Assembly (NCBI GenBank): GCA_963674955.2
Contig: CAXXKR010000004.1
Span: 1,550,001 to 1,614,000 of the forward strand
DNA from: G963674955 sp963674955
Lineage (GTDB): Bacteria > Desulfobacterota > Desulfovibrionia > Desulfovibrionales > Desulfovibrionaceae
Length of the DNA stretch: 64,000 nt
Direction: 5' to 3'
Translations under genes and position numbers: made by a program
Shown: positions 44,475 to 51,631 of the stretch, piece by piece
How the letters are laid out: each line of letters starts with the position of its first letter
Position numbering within the stretch: the first letter of the stretch is position 1
Notes under the pieces: generated by a model
What the model was told of the DNA's origin: nothing
The model's input: the letters and a program-made list of their open reading frames with translations, nothing else
The model's database searches: none

Positions 44475-44507
44475 GCAAAAGCAAAGGCCGGAAGCGAACT
44501 TCCGGCC
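44475..44507 (-). terminator. terminator of the SGNH-MBOAT pair
   Basis: A perfect 9-bp stem (GGCCGGAAG/CTTCCGGCC) with a 4-base loop; on the minus strand it is followed by TTTGCTTTTGC. It lies 29 bases after the MBOAT stop. A near-identical copy ends the hdr operon at 47175. Confidence 0.85.
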
Positions 44508-44536
44508 CTTCAACACCCGTCTCACTAGAAGCAGAT

Positions 44537-45931
44537 TTAGAAATCAAAATATATGAATCGTTGGGAACTCTGCGCCCCAAAGGCCAGGACCATTGTCCAC
44601 AGGGTAAGCAACACTCCGCAGTAGGCCATGCGGTTGGCCTTGCCCGCCAGGGCTTGAACCGTTTCCCGGCGATCAAAGAAATGACTGAGAAAAAATATAG
44701 CCAGCAGCAGCAGCGGCATGGAATTGGCCCCGACCCAACCAGCCGCGCCGGAATAGGAAGCCAACGCCAGTTGCTGAAACATTTCCCAGGCCTTGCCCAC
44801 ATTGGGCGACTTGAAAAGAACCCAGGCTAGGGAAACGAATACAAAGGTTACCAACTGCCGGACCTCCTGCGGCAACCGCCAACCCGCATTCAGGTTCATG
44901 CGCTTCACCACATGCGAATAGACTATGGCCAGGCCGTGAACGAATCCCCAGATGGCGAAACTCCAATCCGCTCCGTGCCAAAGGCCGCAAAGGGTCATGG
45001 CCATGAGCACGTTGGCCATTTGCCTGGGAGCGCTGCAGCGATTGCCCCCCAGTGGTATGTAGAGATAATCCCTGATCCAGTTGGACAGGGTGATGTGCCA
45101 GCGCCGCCAGAAATCCGCAACCGAGTGAGCCAGGTAGGGCCGCCTGAAATTGTCCGGCAGATCCACGCCCAGCATGAGGGCCAAGCCTATCGCCATGTCT
45201 GTATATCCGCTGAAGTCGCAGTATATCTGGGCCGAGTACCCGAACACCGCCAGCAGATAGTCCCACCCCTGCAGGCCGGGACCGTGTGAGTAGATGGAAT
45301 CCACCGTAACCCCAAGCTGGTCGGCGAAAATCATCTTCTTGACCAAGCCCAAAGTGAAATATCCGAGTCCCAGCCAAATGGCGTCGGCGCCGGCCCTGGC
45401 AAGATTGCCGAGCTGCCCGGCAAGTTCTCTTGTGCGCACCATGGGACCGGCGATGAGCTTCGGAAAAAACAGTATGTGGCCGGCCAGCAACCCGATGCCG
45501 CAGTCTGATTCCGGTCCCTCCCGGTAGACGTCAACCACATGGGCGATGGCCGTAAAGGTTATGAACGAAATGCCGAGAGGAAGAGGGAGGTCCAGGGGGG
45601 CGTGACTCACGCCGAGCAGGGGGGCCGCAATCTGCAAAAAAAGAAAATTCGTATACTTAAAATAGGCTAGGGGAAGCAAAAGAGCGGCCACTGCCAAGGC
45701 AAGGCAGGTTTTCCTGCCTCTGTCGCCCTCCACGCGGCTCACGGCTGTCGCCCCGGCCCAGGCCAAACCCACGAGCAGATAGGGAACCCAAAGCAGCCGA
45801 TAGTCACAATAGCCGTAAAAAACCGAGCTTCCCAGCACCACCAGAGGCAAAAGCAGCCTGCGCGGAAAAAGCAGGTGGCAAAAAAGGTATGCGACAAAAA
45901 AGAGATAGAACTCCGGAGAACTGAAAAGCAT
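44537..45931 (-). CDS. MBOAT O-acyltransferase (AlgI family)
   Basis: A 464-residue polytopic membrane acyltransferase. MBOAT segments are VADFWRRWHITLSNWIRDYL, IPLGGNR and the catalytic His in GLWHGADWSF; the C terminus is FIYFDF. It is 15 bases after the SGNH gene at 45947, and the two form a pair with their own terminator. It probably passes an acyl group to that SGNH protein for glycan O-acylation. Third MBOAT in the window. Confidence 0.95.
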   Translation of the reverse strand: MLFSSPEFYLFFVAYLFCHLLFPRRLLLPLVVLGSSVFYGYCDYRLLWVPYLLVGLAWAGATAVSRVEGDRGRKTCLALAVAALLLPLAYFKYTNFLFLQIAAPLLGVSHAPLDLPLPLGISFITFTAIAHVVDVYREGPESDCGIGLLAGHILFFPKLIAGPMVRTRELAGQLGNLARAGADAIWLGLGYFTLGLVKKMIFADQLGVTVDSIYSHGPGLQGWDYLLAVFGYSAQIYCDFSGYTDMAIGLALMLGVDLPDNFRRPYLAHSVADFWRRWHITLSNWIRDYLYIPLGGNRCSAPRQMANVLMAMTLCGLWHGADWSFAIWGFVHGLAIVYSHVVKRMNLNAGWRLPQEVRQLVTFVFVSLAWVLFKSPNVGKAWEMFQQLALASYSGAAGWVGANSMPLLLLAIFFLSHFFDRRETVQALAGKANRMAYCGVLLTLWTMVLAFGAQSSQRFIYFDF

Positions 45932-45946
45932 TTCCCGCCACTCCGC

Positions 45947-46927
45947 CTATCGGTCCAAACCCTTGGCCGCCAATTTCCGGTAAATCGCCTCGGCCATTAT
46001 CTCATGCCCCAGCTTGTTGGGATGCGGGTCGCCAGGCATCGCCCACAACTCTTCCGGGGAAAGCTTGGAAAATTCGTCAATAGTGTCAACCACAACATAA
46101 CCCAGATCACCGGCAACCCCGCCCACCTTTTCATGGACAAACATAAACGGGTAATCGGCCAACTGGTGCACATCCGGAGTCATGAGCAGATAGAGGTTCA
46201 CCTTGTTTTCCCGCGCATACCCGGCAAGCTCGTCCAGGGAGCGCACCATCTGCACGTAGCCGGGGGAATCGTCCTGGTAGACCTTCCTGTAATGCTCCTC
46301 CAGCCCCTCCATGCCCCTGCCGTGCATGAGCTTGTTCACAACGCCCCAGATAGTCACGGCCAACTGGCTGTTTCGCAACAGGAAGTTACCGCCGCCCGCC
46401 GAAAGCTGTTCGGCGTCGTTGATGAAGTAGTTGACCACTATGTCCGTGGGTTTGATGGATTCGAGATTATTGAGAAACCTGTGCACATACCGGACCGTGT
46501 TGTAATTTCCGATCCCGGCGTTATAAACGCGAACATCCTGTCCTTTCCCTTTCAACTTCTTCTCGAGAAGCTGGGTCATGGTACCTGCCTCGTCCACTCC
46601 CCAACCAAAAGTTATGGAACTGCCCAAAAAAAGAATCCTGCGTTCCGGTTCATGATCGGTGACATCCTCTCCGCGCAACCCCATGTTGTTGATGCGAATG
46701 TCCACCGACTGCAACACCGCTTCCACGTTCTTGCGATGCTCATGGCCCAGCACGGGATCTATCGATGGCTTTTTCAATTGCTTTGCATATCGCCACATCT
46801 CGATATCGTAATTCGTCATGGAGCTGTTTTTCAGGCGCAAAGCGCCCTCCACGACCAAAAGGCCGACGACAAGGGTTGCTACCAGAATAAGGACGGAATA
46901 AACGAACGATTTCTTTTTGCTTTGCAT
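45947..46927 (-). CDS. SGNH/GDSL-family protein, membrane-anchored
   Basis: A 326-residue protein with an N-terminal membrane helix (residues about 8-28) and a periplasmic SGNH domain. Block I is LFLGSSITFGWG, the oxyanion block has NYFINDAEQ, and the C-terminal dyad is in GDPHPNKLGHEIMAEA. All catalytic residues are present. It probably transfers or removes O-acyl groups together with the MBOAT downstream. ATG 46927 is chosen because the membrane helix begins right after it. Confidence 0.88.
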   Translation of the reverse strand: MQSKKKSFVYSVLILVATLVVGLLVVEGALRLKNSSMTNYDIEMWRYAKQLKKPSIDPVLGHEHRKNVEAVLQSVDIRINNMGLRGEDVTDHEPERRILFLGSSITFGWGVDEAGTMTQLLEKKLKGKGQDVRVYNAGIGNYNTVRYVHRFLNNLESIKPTDIVVNYFINDAEQLSAGGGNFLLRNSQLAVTIWGVVNKLMHGRGMEGLEEHYRKVYQDDSPGYVQMVRSLDELAGYARENKVNLYLLMTPDVHQLADYPFMFVHEKVGGVAGDLGYVVVDTIDEFSKLSPEELWAMPGDPHPNKLGHEIMAEAIYRKLAAKGLDR

Positions 46928-47243
46928 ATTTTTTTCACCGAGTCTGCTTGGAAGAGGACAAAGGCAGTTCAGCCCGGCAACCAAACATCCGAATATTATA
47001 TGATTACAAACTTTTAAAATCGATCAAGCTTCAACATTTGATCACAATCCATCATTTGACCCTTGATAGAAAGGTGGCCTACCAACTCTGATCTGGGATG
47101 TAAACAAACTGGTCGGCCTACATGTTCTCCGGGTAATTACCACGCACAAGCCTCTCAACAAACAATTTTCTTCCGCAAAAACAAAGGCCGGAAGCGAGCT
47201 TCCGGCCCAGGTTAGAGGGGTCTTCTGGGCTAGTATGCAGTAC
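46928..47243. other. intergenic region between glycan cluster and hdr operon
   Basis: This 316-base gap holds the hdr-operon terminator (47175-47207) at one end. On the minus strand a perfect TATAAT (47000-46995) lies 68 bases before the SGNH gene but has no good -35. GGCCTAC occurs twice, about 40 bases apart, with no obvious meaning. No gene or RNA was recognised. Confidence 0.5.
47175..47207 (-). terminator. terminator of the hdr operon
   Basis: A perfect 9-bp stem (GGCCGGAAG/CTTCCGGCC), a 4-base loop and, on the minus strand, TTTGTTTTTGC. It lies 37 bases after the NifU-like stop. It differs at two positions from the copy at 44475-44507. Confidence 0.87.
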
Positions 47244-47669
47244 CTAGCCCTTGATCCACGAGTGTATGGCGGCCTCCAGCGCCTTTGAGGCTAGGTGGGC
47301 GCAATGGCGCTTGTCTTCGGGCAGCCTGCCGAGCTTTTCCAGCACATCCTGCCCTTCGATACTTGCGGCCTGGTCCACGGTCCGGCCGACGGCAAGTTCG
47401 CAGCACATTGAGCCGCAGACCTGGCTCGCGCCGCATCCGTCGGTGGTGAAACCCGCGGCCACGATGGTCTCCCCGGACACGTCCAGAAAGACTTCGATGC
47501 TGTCTCCGCAATCGCCGGTCACCCTGCCTGAGCAGGAAATGTTCTCCGGAGGCCCGAAAAAGGGACGCTCCCTCCAACGCTGCACCACCTCAAGGCCATA
47601 TTCCTCTAGGGCCAGAGAATCCATCTCCACCTGCAATTCCTCGATGTAGTTGTCCAGATTGTGGTTCAT
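47244..47669 (-). CDS. NifU/IscU-like iron-sulfur scaffold
   Basis: A 141-residue U-type scaffold. The three cluster cysteines are placed as in IscU/NifU-N: TTDGCGASQVCGSM and the later KRHCAHLAS. Such proteins assemble Fe-S clusters and hand them to apoproteins. It is the last gene of the hdr operon, whose products need many clusters, so a dedicated scaffold makes sense. ATG 47669 has GGAGAGGAAG just upstream and lies 35 bases after the selenoprotein gene. Confidence 0.88.
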   Translation of the reverse strand: MNHNLDNYIEELQVEMDSLALEEYGLEVVQRWRERPFFGPPENISCSGRVTGDCGDSIEVFLDVSGETIVAAGFTTDGCGASQVCGSMCCELAVGRTVDQAASIEGQDVLEKLGRLPEDKRHCAHLASKALEAAIHSWIKG

Positions 47670-47704
47670 GCGTCTTCCTCTCCGGCTTGTTTTAGCGGAT
47701 ATGG

Positions 47705-49048
47705 CTAGGAGTCCGCTCCCTGTTCCAGATTCACTTCCGCCAAATCCTCGCCCAGATAGTCCCGCTCGTTGGGGCCGAGCTTGCCCATGGAGAGGCAGAT
47801 CAGGGTCCAAAGGTGGACCACAGGAAAATGCGCTCCCGAACTCTCAGATAGATCGTGAATCTGCGAATGGCAGTTGTGGCAGGGCGCTATGCAGTATGTG
47901 GCCCCGGTATCCAGTATCTGCCTCAACTTCCTAGCGCCGTAGGTCCTGCGCTCGTCGGTGTAGCCCGATTGCAGGAACCCACCCCCGCCGCCGCAACAAT
48001 AATTGTTGGACTTGTTGGGGTACATGTCGATGAAGTTTTCCTCACCGACCACCGAATTAACCACAAATCTCAGATCATCGGCCACGGGATCCCCGAAAGA
48101 CTTGCGTATAAGCTGGCAGGGGTCCTGCACCGTGAAGGTTATCTTCCGCTCCTTGTTCCAGTCGGAACTGACCGGAAGCCTGCCTTCCCTGATCCATCTG
48201 GCGTAAAGCCGGATTATGCTTTCAATCTCGAAGTTGTGCTTGATGTTGAACTTTTGCAGTCCAGCCCGGACTGCGTACATTTCGTGTCCTCACTCGGTGT
48301 TCAGCCAGTACTTGCAGCCGAGGGCGTCCACCGTCTCAGCCTTTGTCCTGACTATCTTTTCCCAGGCCTCGTCGTCGGCCAGAAACATGCAGTAGTTCTC
48401 CGCGGCCCAGCCAACGGACCCGTAGGTCCAGTCCGCGCCCACCGTGTTCATGATTTTCCAGAGCGGGACCATTTCGTCCGGCTCGGTCACGGGCTCCCTG
48501 GAATTCTGGTTCAGGAAGTACTTGGCACCCTTCTTGTTCATGGGCGCGACCAGGTCGTCGTAGCCCGGCTGGAGTTCCTTGACCTCTTCCAGCACGTCTT
48601 CCACCACGAATTTGAAGTCCTCTTCCATTGCGCCCATGGCGCTGCAGGTGTCGGACTTGAGAGCTGAATCGCATGATCCCAAAATGCCCTTGGGCCGGTC
48701 TTCCCTGGGCCAAGTTTGCCTGACCTTGTAGACCAGTTGCGGGATGTCGATGCTCATGGGGCAGGCGTAGATGCAGCGTTGGCACATGGTGCAGAGCCAG
48801 ACCCACGGCGTGGACTTGATTTCATCATCCAGCCCCATGGCCAGCATGCGCAGGAATTTCCTGGGGTCCATGCCGTGCAGGCCCGTGGCCGGACAACCGG
48901 ACGAGCACAGGCCGCAGGTGAGGCACATGTTCAGATTGCCGCCCTCGGGCAACAATTCCATGACCTCGGCCATTAACGCAGACCTGACCGGCTCCAGGAC
49001 CGCCGCCTGCGACTGGACTTCTTGAGCGTTCAATACCTCTTCAGACAT
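47705..49048 (-). CDS. HdrD/DsrK-like Fe-S protein, selenocysteine-containing
   Basis: A 447-residue protein if the in-frame TGA at codon 253 (48292-48290) is read as selenocysteine. Residues 42-52 (CLTCGLCSSGC) and 86-96 (CTMCQRCIYAC) bind two [4Fe-4S] clusters. The C-terminal part has the CCG domain: DPC, CCGGGGGF, PCHNC. Sec253 sits in T-E-U-G-H, where HdrD/DsrK relatives have E-C-G-H, a CCG-domain cysteine at the non-cubane cluster. Both halves are in the same frame and match one full-length family protein. A SECIS-like hairpin follows. GGGAGG precedes ATG 49048. Against: an AGGA lies before ATG 48280, so a split gene is possible but less likely. Confidence 0.85.
48256..48292 (-). promoter_or_regulatory. 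bacterial SECIS element with its UGA codon
   Basis: On the minus strand TGA (48292-48290) is followed after 15 bases by GCAGTCC (48274-48268), loop GGGCT, and GGACTGC (48262-48256). The 7-bp stem is perfect, the loop starts with G and lies 22 bases after the TGA, within the range known for SelB-binding bacterial SECIS hairpins. It is inside coding sequence, as expected in bacteria. Confidence 0.8.
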
Positions 49049-49063
49049 TTCAGCCTCCCGGAT

Positions 49064-49092
49064 ATGGCCGCCGCCATGAAGACGGCGGCCAT
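49064..49092 (-). repeat. intercistronic hairpin between usp and selenoprotein genes
   Basis: A perfect 10-bp inverted repeat (ATGGCCGCCG/CGGCGGCCAT) with a 9-base loop, in the 59-base gap. No T tract follows, so it is not a terminator. It may protect or process the mRNA. Confidence 0.6.
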
Positions 49093-49107
49093 GTTGTCAA
49101 CTTGTCT

Positions 49108-50049
49108 CTATGTTTCGGCCTGGGCCTCTTCCTGAACTCCGCCGGTCTGGTCGTACATGACGCCGCAACGCAGGTCGAAGTGCCTGTTGATGCTCATGGT
49201 CGGACAGGGTGAATTCAGGGCAACCTGAGTCACCGTGGACCCGAGGAAGGCCTCTTCGGGATCAATGTCCTTGGAATGGTGGGCCATGAGCACCAGGTCC
49301 GCATTCTTCATCCTGGCCAGCTTGAGGATTTCCATGGAAGGCTTGCCTTCCCAGCATTCGTAGCTGCAATTGGCTATGCCTGCCAGCCGGGGGCCGAACT
49401 CCTTATCCATCCTTTCCTTGGTCCGCAGCACGGCCTGTCCGATCTCCTCCTGGGTCATGCGTCCGGCTTCGCCTTCGGTATCCAGGACGTTGAAGACGGT
49501 CAGGTCGGACTTGTACTGACGAGCCAGCTGGCCGCCGTAATTGATGGCGCAGTCGGCCTGCTCGGAAAAGTCCGTGGCCACGATAATGTTGGAAAAGGAC
49601 TGTTCGCCGTAAGGAATGTCCTTGTGCACGATCATCACCGGGCAGCGGGCCTTCTGGCTGACGCGCTCAAGAGTGCTGCCGGTCATGCCCCACATCTTGG
49701 AGCGCTTCTCGGCATACTCCTTGGTGTGCGGTCCCATTATCACCAGGTCGGAATTGACCTTGCGCGCGATGCGCAGAAGCTCGGCGTGCGGCATTCCGGG
49801 CACGACCATTATCTTGTACTCTTCAAGACCCTTGAGCTTCTCGGAATAATGTTCCTTGATGAGCTCCTTGATCCTCTCGGTTTCACCCGTCGCTTCCAGA
49901 TGGCGCACAGCGCCCCAGCCCTGTGCCATGCCGGCCACGTGCACCATGTACAGCTTGGCGTCGAACCTCTGGGCGAAAGCGAAAGCCGCATCCGCCGCAC
50001 ATTCATCCACGCCCGAAGGTGTGATTCCAACTACGATGTCCTTAAACAT
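49108..50049 (-). CDS. tandem universal stress protein (UspA x2)
   Basis: A 313-residue cytoplasmic protein made of two Usp domains. Domain 1 (residues 1 to about 143) starts FKDIVVGITPSGVDECA. Domain 2 (about 153-292) starts FSNIIVATDFSEQADCA. Both have a glycine-rich ATP-loop region: VIMGPHTKEYAEK in the first and VLMAHHSKDIDPEE in the second, the latter lacking the usual G-x2-G-x9-G spacing. A linker of some 20 residues follows to the C terminus. It lies between hdrB and the selenoprotein gene, a rare place for Usp, and may sense nucleotide or redox state of the complex. Role is inferred. Confidence 0.9.
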   Translation of the reverse strand: MFKDIVVGITPSGVDECAADAAFAFAQRFDAKLYMVHVAGMAQGWGAVRHLEATGETERIKELIKEHYSEKLKGLEEYKIMVVPGMPHAELLRIARKVNSDLVIMGPHTKEYAEKRSKMWGMTGSTLERVSQKARCPVMIVHKDIPYGEQSFSNIIVATDFSEQADCAINYGGQLARQYKSDLTVFNVLDTEGEAGRMTQEEIGQAVLRTKERMDKEFGPRLAGIANCSYECWEGKPSMEILKLARMKNADLVLMAHHSKDIDPEEAFLGSTVTQVALNSPCPTMSINRHFDLRCGVMYDQTGGVQEEAQAET

Positions 50050-50065
50050 GGCTTACCCCCTTTGC

Positions 50066-51022
50066 TTAAGGGTTGACTGACTTGTTATGATTGTTGCCGC
50101 CGGACGCCAGGGCTTCCTCTTCCGGGCCCGGTTCCGGTGCTTCCTGCCGATATTCGCCCCTGGCCTTGGCCAGAAATCCGCTCGTAACTTTCATATTTTT
50201 ACCCAGCAGCACATCCTTTTCCGACAAACCGAAGGCCAGGCCCATCAATTGCGGCAGGTAGACGATGGATATGGGCTTTTTCTGTCCGCTTATCCTGAAG
50301 GCCTGTTCCTGATAGGCTTCGAGATTCATCTGGCACATGGGACAGACCGTGGCTATGGCGTCCGCGCCTTCCGCAGCCTTGAGAATGGCGGCCACGGATT
50401 CCAGGGCGACCTCCTTCTTGGTGGCCATGAGGGACGCCCCGCAGCACTTGCCTCCCATGTCCCATTGATGAACCTCCGCGCCAAGGGCCTCCAGCACGGG
50501 TTCCATGGATACGGGCCGTTCGGGATCGTCGAACACGGGATAGGGCCTGAGTATCTGGCAACCGTAATATGGAGCCACGGTCATGCCCTCCAACCCTTCC
50601 GTCGCCAGACTGCCGATCTCCTTGCGGCCGATGTCCGTCAGAATGTCCAGCAGATGTCTGGGCCGGACCTTGCCGGTGTAGGAAAGCCCTTCCACGCCCA
50701 ACACCTCGTTTATCTCGTCCAGCAAGACCTTGTCCCGAAGCGCCTCCCTCTCCACCTTGAGCAGGTTGAGGTAGCAGGCGCTGCAGGGCACGAGCATCTC
50801 GTCCACGTCCAGTTCCCTCTCGGCTAGGGCCAGATTGCGGGCCGGAAGGGTATAGGTCAAAAGCCTGCTCACGGCTTCCACCGCGCTGGCCCCGCAACAG
50901 GTCCAGTCGGGCACTTCCAACAACTCCGCGCCCACGGTCTCCATGACCTTCCTGGTGGCTTCGTTGTACTCCACTGCACCCTCGGTCAGGGAACATCCGG
51001 GGTAATAGGCGTATCTCTTCAT
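50066..51022 (-). CDS. hdrB: heterodisulfide reductase subunit B
   Basis: A 318-residue protein with two CCG domains. The first includes YPGCSLTE, TCCGASAVEA and PCSACYLN; the second YYGCQILRP, KCCGASLMA and CPMCQMN. In methanogen HdrB these hold two non-cubane [4Fe-4S] clusters that reduce the disulfide substrate. Sulfate reducers lack CoM-S-S-CoB, so another disulfide or protein thiol is likely. Its start overlaps hdrC by four bases (ATGA), as expected for tightly bound HdrB and HdrC. Confidence 0.94.
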   Translation of the reverse strand: MKRYAYYPGCSLTEGAVEYNEATRKVMETVGAELLEVPDWTCCGASAVEAVSRLLTYTLPARNLALAERELDVDEMLVPCSACYLNLLKVEREALRDKVLLDEINEVLGVEGLSYTGKVRPRHLLDILTDIGRKEIGSLATEGLEGMTVAPYYGCQILRPYPVFDDPERPVSMEPVLEALGAEVHQWDMGGKCCGASLMATKKEVALESVAAILKAAEGADAIATVCPMCQMNLEAYQEQAFRISGQKKPISIVYLPQLMGLAFGLSEKDVLLGKNMKVTSGFLAKARGEYRQEAPEPGPEEEALASGGNNHNKSVNP

Positions 51023-51588
51023 GACTTGCCTTCCATCTGGTTTACCTTGTTGAACATGGCTTCCAGCCTGCCCTTGTGGGTCGACTTGGCGGGATGCAGC
51101 TTGCCCTTGCCCATGAGCTTCAGGCCAAGGGACGTGTAGCTCAGCGGAAGCAGGGGGTCCTTCATGCGCAGAAAGTAGTTCATCATAAGGCTGGTCTCCT
51201 GTACGCGGCCGTACTTGCGCACGTTATCCAAAAAGGTCCGGTAGAACACCGACTTCTTCCTGGACTGGCCCCAGCCCTTTTCCGAACCCAACCTCTTGAG
51301 GGCACTCATGGCCTTTGTGGTGGGCAGGCCGCGAGGACACCTGAGAGTGCAGTTGTAGCAGGACGAGCAGAGCCAGAAGGTCTGGCTATTGAACACGTCA
51401 TCCGTCAGCCCCAGCTGTATGAGCCGCCAGATTTGCCTCGGCGTGTAGTCCATGGCAAAGGCGTTGGGACACGATGCGGTACAGGTGCCGCATTGCATGC
51501 AGGCGCTGACCATCTCCCTGATCTCGGCCAAATCATTGCTGAAGACCGGGGTCTCGGCCGCCCTTTCCCTGTTCATGGCCTGGTTCAT
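51019..51588 (-). CDS. hdrC: heterodisulfide reductase subunit C
   Basis: A 189-residue ferredoxin-like protein. CMQCGTCTASCP near residue 31 and CSSCYNCTLRCP near residue 76 bind two [4Fe-4S] clusters that carry electrons from HdrA to HdrB. The C-terminal half is basic and helical. ATG 51588 has AAGGCGGAGG just upstream; the longer frame begins in sequence overlapping the HdrA fusion gene. It overlaps hdrB by four bases. Confidence 0.93.
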   Translation of the reverse strand: MNQAMNRERAAETPVFSNDLAEIREMVSACMQCGTCTASCPNAFAMDYTPRQIWRLIQLGLTDDVFNSQTFWLCSSCYNCTLRCPRGLPTTKAMSALKRLGSEKGWGQSRKKSVFYRTFLDNVRKYGRVQETSLMMNYFLRMKDPLLPLSYTSLGLKLMGKGKLHPAKSTHKGRLEAMFNKVNQMEGKS

Positions 51589-51631
51589 ATTTCCTCCGCC
51601 TTGTTGACGTTTCCCTTCGTGTGCAGGGCCT

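Noticed and set aside
48280..48292. TGA as an ordinary stop with a separate gene starting at ATG 48280
   Set aside because: There is an AGGA before that ATG, but the flanking residues rebuild an E-C-G-H motif, the two parts make one normal-length protein and a SECIS-like hairpin follows. Kept as the alternative.
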